From NCBI GenBank assembly GCA_015680685.1, contig MNCI01024006.1, forward strand, positions 12,324-76,323: a DNA stretch of 64,000 nt, read 5' to 3'. Origin of the DNA: Gnetum montanum. Taxonomy: Eukaryota; Streptophyta; Gnetopsida; Gnetales; Gnetaceae. The number at the start of each line of letters is the position of its first letter. Positions within the stretch are counted from its first letter, which is position 1. This document shows positions 12,438-25,884 of this stretch, in pieces. A model generated the notes under the pieces. The model saw only the letters and a program-made list of their open reading frames with translations, made no database searches and was not told the origin of the DNA. The position numbers and the translations under genes were made by a program.

Positions 12438-15254
12438 TCAAATGGTCCCAGGTGGTGGTGGTTCCTAAGGCTTCGAGGGACCTTCACCGGCTTCATGCAC
12501 TGGCAGTGGTTAAGGTAGCTACAATTATCTTGCTACTGCTAAAACTTCAGGTGAGAGGAAGAAAGCATCCAACGGTGCTTTCATTTTCTCCTCCTTACTC
12601 CTAAGATCATGCACCATCCAATCAGCTTTCCCAATGTGGGCTGGAACGAGCACATCCCAAGGACATGAGATCACTATAAACAACTCCTTGGCATTGATGA
12701 ACTAGGTAGCGAACTTTTTGTGTTTACTGTCAAATGCTCTCACTGTGTTCTTCAGCTCCTAGTAGTCATTCATCTATCTGGCTAGGTCTATAGTGATGGA
12801 TCATTAATATGTGAATCGTCCTTTGAGAACTTTGAGTTTAGCATTAGTAGTCTCAAGCTTTTGCTTGGTGTTCTTGTGGTGTTTGAACTCAACCTCATAT
12901 AGCGAATATGAGCTAGCCACCTTTTTTCCAATTCTGACCATGGTTGTTTGGCTATCAACATTGCCAGGTTTGTGTGATAGAGATTGGCCAACTCTGTATA
13001 CTTTTTCATTTCCTTAATCTACAACTCCTTCAAGTGGATCTCCACTTTATTGTAGGCATCAATCCCATCAAGGATGGGCTGCCACATCCCTCTTCCTTAT
13101 TGGAGTTGCTGGAGGGCTTCATTCACTTTCATCTTTTCCATTTGGATTATTTTTTTCATTAATTTCCCTTTGTAAACCAACTTGGTCCTTGTAATGATTT
13201 TTCACTTTTTCAAATTTGAGAGCTTCATTCTTCCAAGTGACGATCTCGATGGTAGGCTTTTATTGCAAGGTGTGTACATCCTCCATTAATAGATTGTAGT
13301 TCTTCATGACCAATTTCCTCAGTTCAATATTTACCCTAGCAAGTACTCCTACTATTGATGAATGAACTCTTACATTTGATCTCTTTGAGCATCAAAATTT
13401 CACAAACAATGATTTTACATGGTCAATGCTTCATTCTCTTGGCATATCTAATTCAAGTCCTTTTTGATTAAGTGTGTTTCAGCTTCTACCATGGACTATT
13501 TGAAGATGGCCATTACTACTTCCTCCTTAGCCTTTTAAAGCTATTTGATAGCTTCATCTCTTGTTATTGTCAAGCTGAGGATTTCTTGCTCTGCAAGTTA
13601 GGCATGAAGTCCAGCAACCTCCATAGCCAAGCGTTGATTTTACTCTTAAGCCATTTCTAGTTGCCCCTCCAAAATGATGCATCTACCCCTTGCATTCAGC
13701 AACTCTGACTAGGTTGTGGTGATGTTCTCTAGGAGATCAAAAATGTTCAAGGTTGGTTTCCTGGTTCCTACCAGTCATTCCAACAATTGTTTATGCTGGG
13801 CTGCATTCAATTTCTTGCTAACCATGCCTACAAACATATGCACATCTTGGAGTGTACATACATTTGGTATAGATGTTGTAGGTGCATTCAGTGCTTCAAC
13901 TACACAATCAACTATCACTTTTGCTACTATCTTGTGCCCTTGGTGCTACATCACCAAGATAGTTGCCTCTTCACCTTCCTCTAACCTCATCGAGAAAGTG
14001 GTGACATTCCCAGAGATTTTTTGGGAATAAATGGCATGTTGCTAGTGACACTGTCACATATCGAGCATTGGGATTTGACCTCGAAGGTAGCTACATTCTT
14101 TGGGCAAAGAAAATGGAACCACCTCTCTCCATTTGGCTAATTGTTTGGACCATCTCATTAAGGTGACTCAGCACTAGCTGATACATCGATGGATTCACCC
14201 CACTCATTCCTACTTATTGCTCTTGTTCACTCAAGAGCTATTCTTGGATTTGTTGTAGATGCTCAAGAACTGCGTGGGCTTTTGGTGTTATCTCTTGAGT
14301 GGGTGGTGGTAGTGGTAGCTCCTCTTCTTGAGTGGTCATTGGCATCTTCAAGGAAGCATGCCTGAGAGTATCACTAGAATAGCAAATAATGCCTACGCTT
14401 TTGCAAAGTTTTCTAATAAGGCATGGAAAGGACAAGGTCTTCCTTCCACGTTCGTTCTACTTGAAGCACTTCTCGATCTCCAAATAAATCAATTGTGGAA
14501 GGTTAACAAAAAATTTTTTGCTTAGAGTGATGCATGCTCAAGTAAAGAAAGCAGTCACCTTACTTGGCCTCACCGTTGGATTGAGATGATAGGCTATAAT
14601 ATTGAAATAAATCTACACCATCAATGTGAGTGCACCATACTCCTTACGGTCCACCTAGTAGCATCACTGGATCCATTCCCTTTTTGCCTTGGGATTACCT
14701 TTTGTTGATATTTTTGCCAACTATGTTCCACTGTCTAGTAACCCCAATGCCCATGCAATAGCCTTCATTGAGTAGGACACTTGAATGTCCTTGATTTTTA
14801 CAATAGACCCTAGCCTTTGGCTATTCTAGAAGAGATAGGTCTCTCCCTACCATTCCTCACTAGACATGATAACTAGCCACATGGGAGAGGTTTGCAATTG
14901 TGTCTTGACATCCTCTGGAGCTTTTTCCAAAAATGGCTTGATGTTTATCTCTTGAAGAACTGATCTTTGGATTTCTTAAGACTTGGTGATGTCTAGGTAG
15001 GCTTGAGTCAGAGTGACCTCAAGCCTTGGCATGAGTTCAGGTGCTTCTCTTCATTGGGATTGTTCAGTAGGCACTTCTTCCTCTGAAATTTGTCAAATAG
15101 ATTCCACTTTAGGTTCCTCATGAAGAGGTCTGGTTGCATGGGTCACCTCTTATTATTCTTAACCTTGTTCCTACTAGCCCCTTCTAGCTTTGGGTCATTT
15201 CTTCCATGGTTGTGAGGATTCTCCTTCCTGTGGATGCTTTTGTTTGGGTGCCAT
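12438..15254 (-). pseudogene. aORF of element 2, decayed
   Basis: Homologous to the aORFs of elements 1 and 3, about 2.8 kb from an ATG at 15254 (MAPKQKHPQEGESSQ) to a stop at 12438 (EPPPPGTI). Recognisable blocks are FPCLIRKLCKSVGII (14238-14435), a long central coiled-coil region, ELANLYHTNLAMLIA (12788-13009), and the C-terminal CPWDVLVPAHIG near 12640. ATTATAG immediately precedes the ATG, consistent with a splice acceptor. Multiple stops and frame changes make it non-coding today. It lies after integrase, the position used by the env-like or extra ORF of Athila/Tat elements, but I see no clear signal peptide or envelope motif, so I do not call it an envelope gene. Confidence 0.7.
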
Positions 15255-15704
15255 CTATAATCATAATAAGACCATGGATTAGCAATCATTGTGTAACCTT
15301 AACATAATTAGGATACCTTAACTCTTGAGGGTAGTTACACTTGGCTAAGTTGTGATTATGGCTAATTTAATGAATTTGATTATTATTTATTTTATGTGTT
15401 ATTATGAATAATTCATCCTGGAGGTTGTTGGAAGGGTTAACTTAGAAAAAGTTGATGTTTATATATGGTTAAGGTTATTAACCCTTTAGGGGAGTTAGGA
15501 AAATTTCCAAAAAATTCCATTGATTTTTCATCAAAAGCCTTAAGGTTTGTGGCTCTCATGATAAAGATCTTACCTCTGGTAAGTGCAGGATCGAAAAATG
15601 GAGTAATTTGGACAAACTATTTGAAAGTTATGGGCTTTGGAAGGTTTTGGGCTAAAATCCTCATGTGTTATGAGCAAATTGCAAAAAATTCCAAAGTGTC
15701 CAAT

Positions 15705-15748
15705 GATTTATATAGTATTTTTGCACTGTGTTGATGAGGCCTCATTGA
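15705..15748 (-). promoter_or_regulatory. Internal promoter-like block upstream of aORF (element 2)
   Basis: In sense orientation TCAATGAGGCCTCATCAA (15731-15748) is a near-perfect palindrome, followed about 16 bp later by a TATA box CTATATAAATC (15705-15715). It lies about 450 bp upstream of the aORF ATG. The palindrome matches the GAGGCCTCATC motif in U3 of this element's own LTR. Promoter function is inferred. One N in the assembly abuts it (15749). Confidence 0.5.
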
Positions 15749-15754
15749 NAGCTA

Positions 15755-17100
15755 TGCAAGTGGGTCCTTCCCATAGCAGGCTCATGCCCTTTTCACCCTT
15801 ACATAACCTCAACTAAGGGGTCCATCTATCCCATAGTCAATTTAATGATCATGACAAGTTAAGGACCAACCCGAAAGAATCCACTTAAGAATCCCAACAC
15901 ATCAGACTAAGACATAGAGCATAACATAGAACCCAATAGTGAGGTGAATTATGGTAGCATGGATGGATGGTAGAGTAGGTGAAATGGAGTTCCAAATTGA
16001 GGTCATAAGAAGTCCCTTGTGAAATTTGTGCTTAAAATGACCCAAGAAGTTCCATCCTTAGTCCAGACCAAAACCATCCAATTTTAGTGACTTTACATTG
16101 CCACTCCAAGACCAATTCACCCACTTGAGACACAAGAGTGCTTTCACAAAACAACCACCATTCCACACAAAGAAGAAAGGAGAAGTAGGAAGTGAGAGAG
16201 AGAGGGCCTTAGAGGGGATCTTCAAGCATAGTGCTCTTTGAGTCTCATAACCAGTGCTTGTAGCCCTTTTAGTTGTCCAAAGGGTGTGCTTTGAATTTCC
16301 ATTATTTGTTTTTTTTCCTAAAATTGGAAACACACCATGTGAGGACGTATTTTTGTCAAAGGGGTGTGCTTTGAATTCTCATTATTTTTTTTTGAATGAT
16401 GGGAACCACACCATGCAATGATGTTATTTGTCTTCCTATCATTGGGCGGTATGGAACAATAAGAAGTCTGTGAAAAACACTCAAGCACTCAAGCAAGAAG
16501 AAGAGTACAAAGAGTATTGAGTCCCCTTGAAGTCACACTCTTTACAAAACTTTGGATCCTTCCTAATTCCAAAACTACCCTAGTCATCAATCAATTAAAA
16601 GTTTCTTTTAATGGAAGGGACTTCAAATTCCTAGAATAAGAAAAACCATAGAGTTCATTGGATGGGTAGATGACATGGACTCACTGCCTATTCTATGGAA
16701 AATAAACCATGTCAAAGTCATCAGACATTAGAATTCAAAAATAGAAACTAAACATTGACAAGCACACATTAAGCACAAACCATCATTAGTAAACAACAAC
16801 AATAGCATTGTGCCCTATGATAATAAAGTAGATTTAATAGCAAAAATGAGAAAATACCACACTTAAACAAAAGGAAACAAAATAAATTAAAATATATAAG
16901 AAAGTGTAAAATAATCAAGAAAGTTAAAATTTACTAAAAATGGTATAAAATTAGAAAAATTTAAAAATAAAAAAATTTTAAAATAAAAAATGTGAAACAA
17001 AAAGGTAGAAAAACTAAGAGGCCATGATAATCATTAGCACGGATGGCCATCTCCCTCACAACTAAGTTGGAGGAAGGAGACCTGAAAAATAGAACGTGGT
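15755..17100. other. Element 2 spacer between integrase and aORF
   Basis: No coding homology recognised. It contains the block CCTGCTATGGGAAGGACCC (minus strand, near 15760-15780), shared with the equivalent position of elements 3 and 4, and AT-rich filler at 16740-17000. Confidence 0.5.
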
Positions 17101-20100
17101 TATCCATTTATTGAGGCAATAGTTACACTAGCCAATCTCGATTCTAGGAAAGGTTTGACTTGTTGGATATTAACCAACTGCTTTTTATTTGGATTGTCAA
17201 GTTTGTAAATTATCATGGTCCCAGAGGGAAAGGTTTGATCAATTATATAAGGTCCCTCCCACAATGTTTGGAATTTTTTCTTTTAGGGTACATGTGTGGG
17301 GCTCCAGTAAGGAACCTTATCTCTGGGTTGAAATTTTACTTTCCTGATTCTAAGGTCATGATGCAACTTGCTAAATGCCTTGTTCACCTCATTCAAGGAT
17401 AGGACCACTAAGCAATTTTCATCTAGCACATTCAAATTGATTAATATTTTCTTCTGTGCTAAACTTAAGTTAAGGTTTAAATCATAGGCTATTAAGAGTG
17501 TACAAAGCTTGGATTGAATTGGAAGTGTTGGATGTTTCCCATACACTAACTCATAGGAAGAATATCCAATAGGAAGTTTCTAAGTTGAACGATAAGCCCA
17601 GAATGCATCGTTAAGTTTTGTACTCCAATCCTTCCTATATTTGCTAATGGTTCACATTAGTATTTTTGTAATCTCCTAATTGGTTGCCTTTGCTTGACTG
17701 TTGGCTTGGGGGTGGTAAGGTGATGTTAATTTATGTTGTACCCCCAAGCGTTGCATTAATTTTCTAAATGTGGCACCTGTGAAATGAGTCCCATTATCAA
17801 AAATTAGTGAACATGGCACCCCAAACATATTCACGATATTTTGTTGTATAAATTTGGTAGTAGTGGATGATGTACAATTAGTAATGGCTACTACTTTTAC
17901 CCATTTTGTATATGATGAGTGGCGAGGTACCCCTACACTCAACCATACGAAATGAGCGTAGCACACGCGATCCGGTCGAACTCCACAGACTAAGTGCCTA
18001 AACGCCCCATGGAACACTTGGGGTTAATCATTCGTTCTCTTCCCAGACTTACTTGTTGTTGTCACAGTGTATGGTTAAGTAAGTCTGAGGTATATGATTT
18101 TTATGGTCTTTTATGGTTTTTCTCCTATGCTATCGAGTGAAGGGTTGAGAGAGCTAACTAACTCTAACTAAGGAACTAAGTCTAAATTAACTAGCATTAG
18201 CATCCATTCCCACTTACCGTACACACCCTGAATCGATGCAACCGTGGCTACCAAATGCTAATCGTTGCTGGGATCACCGCGCGTAATGCACATGCTCGGA
18301 GTGGTTGTACTGAGGCACCTAACTAAGAGGAAAGGGTTGAGAGAATCTATCTAGCCTATGTGCGATGAGTAGCCGATTCCATGACTAACCGTACACATCT
18401 GCCATGCATGACTACCACTGGGATTACCAAGTGTAGATCCTGGATACACCACTAGGTTACCAAGTAGCCATACGAGATGCTCGTAATTAAGTCGTACTCA
18501 TACCGCATGCGATGAGCAGCCGATTCCTTGACTAACTGTACACATCCTTAGATGCTCGTAATCAAGTCGTACTTATACCGCATTCTAGGAAAGTAATAAA
18601 TAACAATTAAATAAAATCCTATTCCATGCACTAAAAGGTTTATCCAATCAAGTTCGTCTTTATTGCTGTACACAACTTGTGTTCAGGTACAATGTTGCTC
18701 GAATAAAGATCTGTTCACTCTAGGACTCCTACTGCGGGCACATGGAAAATAATCTATCTCTGGAGTGATCAAACTACTAGAGTTTCCCTACTTCTAGACC
18801 AGGATCAGAAATAAGGGGAGTGCCACCTCTTATTTATAGATTTGGTGATGGACCGTGATATCGCGTACATGATATCACAGGGGACGACGTGATATCGCAA
18901 TGGCCGCGATATCGCGTATCAGTATAGTAGTTAACTGCTACTATAATATATGCCTTCCCGTTAGACATGGGTGTGATGGGACCCATGAAGTCAATGCCCC
19001 ATATGTTGAAAGGTTCCAATGGTTGAATCCACTATTGAGGACCTTCCATGTGAGTGGTCATCCTCCTATCACATTGACAATGTTCACAAGACTTAATGAA
19101 CTGGTGGACATCCCTAAATATTTTGAGCCAATAGTATCCTTACATTAGGGATTTTATGGTCATGCATCTTCCTACATAGTGGCCTCTGCAAGCCCCTTCA
19201 TGTGCATCCTAGAGAATGCGCAGTTGATCTTTGTTAGGGACACACCAACAAATCAGACCATTGGCACACACTTGTAAAGGTGTCTATTGATTTCCATGAA
19301 GTATTTGACCCAATGAAGAAATTGTTGCTTTTTCATAAAATCCAAGTCCTATGGCATCTCTTGAGTGAGAAGATATGTGAGGATGCCATTATACCATATT
19401 ACTTTTTTAAGTGTTTGTTCATTTATTGCTCCAGTAAAGAGGAGTTCATCTAGAAACTGATCAAAGAGCAGGCTATCCTCCTCTTTGTTATCCCATCTTA
19501 AGTGAGAGAGGTGGTGAGCAATCACATTCTCAATCCCTTTTCAATCTACCATAGTAAGATCGAATTCCTACAAGATCACAAGCCACCATATGACATGAGG
19601 GCTTACTGTCAACTTATTCATAAGGAAGTGAATTGCACTATGGTCTATATTTACAAATACCTTATAACCTAGCACATAATGTCTAAGCTTTTCTAGCACG
19701 TACACATGGTCATTAATTCTTTCTCTATGGTGGTGTAATTCAACTGTGCCCCCACAATGCTTCTACTCGCATAGTGGATATAATATGGATGTTTCTTATC
19801 ATCCATTTGCATGACCACTACTTCCAAAGCATAGTTAGATGTGTCTATCATGATATGGAATGGTTTGGACCAATCTAATGCCTCTAGGATTGGTGTTTCT
19901 ACGAGTTTCTCTTTCAATTATTGGAATATGTGTTCACATTCCTTGGTCCAAATGAAAGGTGCATCCTTCTTTGTATGTTCTACCAATGGCTTTACAATCT
20001 TAGAGAAATTCTTAATAAATCGTCGATAGTAACTAGTGTGTCCAAGGAATGACTAGACATCTTTAACAGTCTCTGGTTGGTATGTTATTCCCTGGATGTC

Positions 20101-21650
20101 CCTTATATTTTTTGGGTCTACCTCAATCCATTTCTATGAAATTTAGTGCCATAGCACAATGCCTTCTTAGACCATGAGATGGCTCTTTTTCCAGTTGAGC
20201 CATAGGTTTGTCTCTACACATCTCTTTAGTACTTGCTCAAGTCAATCCAAGGCTTGCTCGAATGTAGCTCTACAGGTGGAGAAGTCATCCATGAAAAATT
20301 CAACACCACTACCAATTTTTTGTTGAAAGATACTTAGGACCAAGCATTGAAATGTTGCAGGGGCATTACATAGGCCAAATGGCATCTTACAATATGAAAA
20401 AGTCCCCCAGGGACTCATGAACATTGTCTTGGCATGGTCTTCTAGGGGGATTTGGATTTGGTTATAGCCACTATAACTGTCCAAGAAACTATAATAATAA
20501 TGCTTAGATATGGCATTTAACACTTGATCTACAAACAACAAAGAAAAATGATCCTTAAATGTTTCCATATTTAACAGCCTAAAGTCGATGGAAACCCACC
20601 ATTTGCCATCCTTCTTTGGTACTACTACGAGTGGGCTAACCCACTCACTATCCGTGATTGGATAGATGAACCTTGCCTTGAGGAGTTACTGTATCTCCTC
20701 CTTGATGATTTTTTTTTTAATTTGGGGTTCAATCAACCCTATGGCTGCCTTCTAGGCTCAATTCTTGTTAGCTCTAGATATGACCAAGCAAAGGCTGTTA
20801 ACCATTTTTTCATCACTTTCAACAACTTTTCCTTTTTTTCAAGAGCAAGTTTGGCATTAATGATGACAAATTTACCATTCTTTAAAAATGCATACTCCAT
20901 ATCGGCCAATAAAGTTTTTAGTTCTAAGGGCTCTTTGTTGAAGTGATCAGGGATCTCCAACTCTCCCCAATAGGTATCATCATCTTCATTAGAGAGTTGG
21001 GAATGAACTTGTTCAATTTTGTCCATGCCTTCAACATATGCACATGTTAGACTCTTAGTTGGCTCCATGCATATTGTGCTGCTATTTGAATCAGCTATCA
21101 AACACTGGGTGCCCTCCTATTTTGTGGTTGCTGCATACAGATACTGTTGAATATTAATTTCTTGTGCACACTAATTACATGCCTTAATATATGTGCTCTT
21201 GATGGACCAAATCTTTTGCATGCAATTGCACCCATTTTCATTGTACACGATGCATGGAATACACTTCTTCTTAATTTTGCATAGCTCATTTTTTTTTTGG
21301 ATATTTCTAAGGATAGGTCCCTTCTTCCCATTCGCACATCGATTGTGCTTAACCAAGCCCTACCCATAATGATGGGGAAGTCACTTTTGCAATTGTCCAC
21401 CTTGATTACTAGAAAATTAGTAGGATAGGACCACCCACAAACTATGGTCACAATGTCCTCTACTAATCCCAAAATAATAGTAATTGATTGATCTATTAAT
21501 TCTAAACAGATGTTCCTCTTCTTAAGAGGTGGTAGGTTCCAGGCCTTGTACATATCATGGGAGATGAGGTTAACTCTAGAATCAAAGTCAAGAAGAGCTT
21601 TGCATGGCTCTTGTCCAACAATCTATAGATAGATGAGTGGACTTCCTAGA
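17100..21650 (-). pseudogene. Decayed gypsy pol (PR-RT-RH-IN) of element 2
   Basis: On the minus strand, in order: an aspartic protease with LLDFDS near 21580-21594, where the usual D-[TS]-G glycine is replaced by Asp, then FPIIMGRAWLS (21098-21553); a reverse transcriptase with LDSYSGYNQIQIP, MPFGLCNAPATFQ and an FFMDDF catalytic motif (20242-20568, motif near 20284-20298); RNase H with DWSKPFHIMIDTSNYAL (19693-19917); an integrase zinc-binding region with paired His and Cys near 19080-19250; an integrase core starting [11 protein letters not shown] (about 18985) that is split at 18921/17913 by a solo LTR and continues as KWVKVVAIT and FDNGTHFTG; and a C-terminal MYGKHPTLPIQ (17283-17546). 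The expected catalytic Glu in the final core motif reads Lys (QAKATN). Stops and frameshifts throughout show it is inactive. Confidence 0.85.
17913..18921 (-). mobile_element. Solo LTR inside the integrase of element 2
   Basis: A 1,009-bp single LTR of the TGATGAG family, minus orientation, with a perfect 5-bp target duplication GTATA (17908-17912 and 18922-18926). The right edge reads GTATCA rather than CTCATCA. Its U3 end (about 18850-18920) is rich in GATATCGCG-type palindromes. The integrase reading frame is continuous in sense across the insertion point (NYYT | TKWV), which confirms the boundary. Confidence 0.88.
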
Positions 21651-22079
21651 TTAGAAATTTTTGTGGGAAGGTGCCAACCTTAATCCAATTAGAAATAGCA
21701 TGGGTTAACATTATGGTGCAAATCCTAGGTGACACTTGGTTTGAAGGGCACTCGAAGATATTTAATGTAGAGGATGAGGATGTTGGAGATGCAAGACGAT
21801 CAACTGCAAGAGGTTGTGAGGGTTGGAGAGGACTACTGGGTCATAAGAAAGGTCATTTCCTTGATTGATTATTTGGAGCACTTGGTTGAAAAAATGGTTG
21901 TGAGTGTACAACCCTTGTAGCATTTCGTTGTTGTGGCTATGGAGGAATTTTACCCTGCATGGATGGAGTAGGAGGTAATTGAGTTGAAGGTAGAGGTGTA
22001 GGTGTAGAGGGATGTAGAGGATGATAAGGATACAGATATGGATTTCCCCTCAAGTAGATGGTGAATGTGTTTGATGGTA

Positions 22080-24188
22080 CTCTAGAGGGTAATAGTGATG
22101 TTGGAATGATGTATGACTTGTAGAACTTCTAGGGGAGATAGGCTACTGAACATAGTACCTGTATGGATCTGGTTGCCTATAAGGGTACTATTGCCTTGGC
22201 GGTGGCATTCCCCACGATTGTGGTTGATACCACTATTGGTATTGTTCATATAGTTGTGAAGGAGTTCCACTTGGGTAGTAAGCTTATTGTTGTTGGTGGA
22301 ACTGTCTTGGAATGCCTTGAGGGTAAGGCAATTGTCTTGGAGTTTTTCTACGTGCTAGGTGAGGATTCAATGCATACACTTTAGACTCTTGTAAGTGTGA
22401 TACCATAGGGCAACATCCCTTTGGATGTTCATATTGACAAATGTTACATTTAGTTTCATCATTAGAGTTAGACTCGACAACTTCCTCTACTACATCAGCT
22501 TTGCCCTTACCTCTTTGGTAGGCACATTCAACTTCTTTTCACCTCCTGTGATTACAATCACTATTTTGCTCTTTGGATTCTTCAGCAATCTTTAAAGTAG
22601 TTTGAAAATTTTCATCCAAAGAGTCCCATAACTTGTCAACTTTGACCAAAATATCAAAAATAGATTTTTGGATGGGCAAGGTCTTTCTATTCACCACTTC
22701 ATCAAGTGGTGACTCCTCCTCATCACAAAATTGGACCTCTCATTTTCTAATGGAAGGATCCCTGTTATATTCTTTAGCACTCTCCCTTTTTCATAGCTCA
22801 CCTTCTTCTTTTGCTACCTGCTTAATTAACCTTTAGACCTAATAAGCTCTCATTTCAGACAATATTCCTTAGGCATACACCCCAAGGGTTCTTCTTGTTT
22901 CTACTTTGAGCCCATCTATGATGTGGCAAAGTTGTTCCCTCTGAGAGTAACCATGGCCAAGGCATTTGTGTAAGAGTGAATAGTATTAGCCCATGGTAGC
23001 ATCTAAGGGTTCATGTGCTCCCTATTTTCAGCTTTGGATTTTCCTTCACAGATTAGACACTCTGGAGTACATCTAGTATTTGTCATTTAATAGTTCTAAC
23101 ATGGTACTCCATCTTCAAATAGATTCCAACTATAAGGACCAGTACCAACTTTCAGCTTCCTTAATGAATGTCCTTGGAAAAAGCTTGAGTTTCTGCCACT
23201 CATTCTCTATGTTCTATAAGGCATAGGCATATTGAAAAGCTTATAGATGTGTCTACAGATCAAAATTATATCCCCCCTCAAATCTTGGAATATTGTTCAG
23301 ATCTAGGTGCTTGATCTAACTATCCTTCATATGCCTAGTCAGGATTCTCATCGCCTCTGCAATGTTAAGTATACTTTGATTCACTAATAAAGGTTCATCA
23401 TCATCATTGTGTTGATGATGTTGATGATGGTTTTTGCCACCCCTTCAGTTTTGATGGCCTTCATGGTCATTGTTATTTCATCGATCACCTTCATCATGGT
23501 TGTTTCAATAGTAACTTCCATGAGAATCGTCAAATGAAGAGGAATGTTCAAAATCAGATGAAGAGCATAAAGAGGAAGGTGGACTGCCACCACCATCGCA
23601 ATGTCTACCATCACTCTTATGCTTATTATGATCACCATCCTTAGATCCTTTGTTGCTATGATGTTTACCCGAGTCCCTACCTTGGCTATCACTCTTTCCT
23701 GATCCCAATTTATGAATAGTCAATCGCAGGGTTAGGTTCACACCCTTGCCATCAGTAGTAGGGGGTGGATAATCTTCATGTTGAGAACCTTCCAAGCAAG
23801 GATCCTCATTGTCCTCTTGATCTAGTAGGAACAAGGGGTTAGTGTAATGTTTCCCCTTTGTAGATTCATGAAGTTTCTCCTAACGTTTATTTCGCTTACG
23901 TTGTGTTTCAGTGGGGTAGTAGTTTTGAGTGTCATATCTATCCACAATGTATTCTTCATGAAGATTTGCTATGCCCAACTTCTTAACAGTTTTAAATAGC
24001 ATTCCGGACACAGATCTATCAAGGGGTAAGACAACATTGCCCTCCATATCACACCATCAAATTTGTTCATCCTAATGTAGGATGAAGGTGAAATTTGGCA
24101 CAAACTCATCTAGATGAGTGTATACCACCTTGCATTCTTGTTGGAACAGTGGTTTAGTATCTTTAGGCTTGCAAGAAGAAGAAGACAT
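22080..24188 (-). pseudogene. Decayed gag of element 2
   Basis: The first ATG on the minus strand is at 24188 (MSSSSCKPKD), about 160 bp from the primer site. A Ser/Asp/His-rich low-complexity segment (23384-23834) is followed by a decayed retrotransposon gag core near 22830-23060 with KCLGHGY and QVAKEEGEL, and then by a zinc knuckle CNICQYEHPKGCC (about 22410-22449) that keeps the CX2CX3HX4C pattern. Several stops interrupt it. It is homologous to the gag of element 3, which shows that the two elements belong to one family. Confidence 0.75.
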
Positions 24189-24328
24189 TTTGCAAAACAA
24201 AATGAAATTGTTAGTGTGCTTTTATAATTTTTTATGTATAGTGGGAATGATATTGACCTTTAAGTTCATACAACAATATTAGTGATATTTACCTAAACCT
24301 AAATAGCGCATGTTCCATAAACAAAAGT

Positions 24329-24346
24329 TTCCACCAACAGTGCCAA
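24329..24346 (-). other. Primer-binding site of element 2 (tRNA-Asp-like)
   Basis: Directly inside the 5' LTR the sense strand reads TTGGCACTGTTGGTGGAA. This matches the Asp-tRNA-type primer site of Athila/Tat elements (TGGCGCCGTTGCCGGGGA) with mostly C-to-T and G-to-A differences. Confidence 0.65.
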
Positions 24347-25208
24347 TGATGAGTGGCGAGGTACCCCTATGCCCAACCATACAAATCACAAAGCATTCAT
24401 GTGGGATTCGATCAAATTCCACAAACTTTGTCATTTCTAGTGCACTAGCCCTTTAGGAAGTGAATCGAGCCTTAAGGTCAATTGTTTTCTTTCCAATCAC
24501 ACTTGTGACATTTGTTGGTATGGTTAAGTGTAACTGGGGCATTTAATTTTTATCATTTTGATGTTTTATAGATCGGTGCTCAAATATGGATAAAAATAAT
24601 TTGATTAACTAATCTAAATTAACTAATTTACTAGCATTTAACTAATCCTAACATAAGTATGTGTTCCCACTTTTTGTACATGTCCTAAACCCATGTATCC
24701 ACTGCTAGGCGACCAAGCTCTACGCTACTAGGTGTACTAAGCAACAACATTGCTAGGATTACCAAGTGAATATGTGTTATGCTCGAAGTGGTCGTACTTA
24801 TGTATTTAATCTATCTAGCTTAATAACCTCATTAACTCAATTGCAAGAAAATATTTGCGAAATAATTGAGAACAATTAACAAATAATTAAAAACATTGAA
24901 TGCAGAAATAAAATAGCTAATCTATCTAAAGTGTTGCAAGGTTTATCAAAAAGCTCATTTTATTGTCGCACACACTATCGTGCTTAGGTACAATAATGCT
25001 CGAATAAAGATCCATACACTCAATGACTCTTGTTGCAAGCACTCAAGGAAAAAATTCTAACTTTCAAATGGAAAAAAATGCAAGAGCTTTGTTCCTACTG
25101 AAATCTAGATTGCCATAAATGCGGCTGGTAGGCACATATTTATAGGCGATAAATAGACACTGCATTGATGAGGCCTTGTCGACATAGCCAACCAACGACA
25201 ACTCATCA
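24347..25208 (-). repeat. 5' LTR of element 2
   Basis: 862 bp with TGATGAG at 24347 and CTCATCA ending at 25208, collinear with 11296-12191. The TATA-like sequence CCTATAAATATGTG lies near 25135-25150 in sense orientation. Confidence 0.85.
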
Positions 25209-25884
25209 CATAGCGTGCATATTTTTTTCTTTGCAAGATGTTTCAAATCATACTAGATTCATCATTAGTTGCAAATGATTTCTCAAGGATTAGGGAAAGA
25301 ATAAATAATATTAGAATTAACAAGAATTGTGCAGTTTCTTCATCTTTTAATTTAAAAATTATTTCTATATATTAATTTTGGATGACATTAAGTAAACCAA
25401 ATTTAATTTTAAGTTTGATAAGTCTACTGCATAATTGTTCTCTCACAATAGGTTAAAAGCTTTAGTAAAATCTACAAGGAAAATAAATATTTTACCTTGT
25501 TTACCATTTGCTTGTTCAATGCAATATTTGAGAGTAAGCAAATGATCTAGGGTAGAACATTTTTTTTTTAAATCTTGTTTGTGAAACATGTAAAAGGTTT
25601 CCTTCAATCCAAGATCCCAATTTTTTCTATAGAATAGTAACAATTTTGAAAACAAGTTACTAAATATGATTAATCTATAATTATTTAAATCTAATTTTTC
25701 TTCTTTTTTATAAAGCATAACAACTTTACTAACCATTCATTATTTAGTCAAATCATTTTGCAGTCATTCATTAAACATTTTTCAAGTCTCAAAGCTATAA
25801 AATAACTAGGAGCAAGTATTTTTTTATGGTATTGATCTCATATGATGAAAGAAATTTTGGTAGGATCTAGTAGAATATCATTGC

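Larger units (their letters stand above)
11296..25208 (-). mobile_element. LTR element 2, Athila/Tat-like Ty3/gypsy element with aORF
   Basis: A 13.9 kb element on the minus strand with LTRs at 24347-25208 (5') and 11296-12191 (3') and a perfect target duplication CATAG (11291-11295 and 25209-25213). In transcription order it contains a tRNA-Asp-like primer site, gag, protease, RT, RNase H, integrase, a spacer of about 1.9 kb, the aORF and a G-rich polypurine tract. All genes are broken by stops and frameshifts. The gag-pol order (RT before integrase) makes it Ty3/gypsy; the Asp-type primer site and extra ORF after integrase point to the Athila/Tat group. A solo LTR sits within integrase. Confidence 0.88.

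Noticed and set aside
12438-15254. Envelope gene in the element 2 aORF
   Set aside because: The position after integrase fits, but no signal peptide, membrane anchor or cleavage-like pattern is visible. The shared domains match the plant transposon protein type instead.
15465-15734. 89-residue ORF on the plus strand
   Set aside because: It lies antisense in the element 2 spacer over the promoter-like block and has no homologue or motif.
23384-23834. Ser/Asp/His-rich ORFs that could suggest a metal-binding protein
   Set aside because: They are low-complexity parts of the gag of element 2, in two overlapping frames of a decayed gene.
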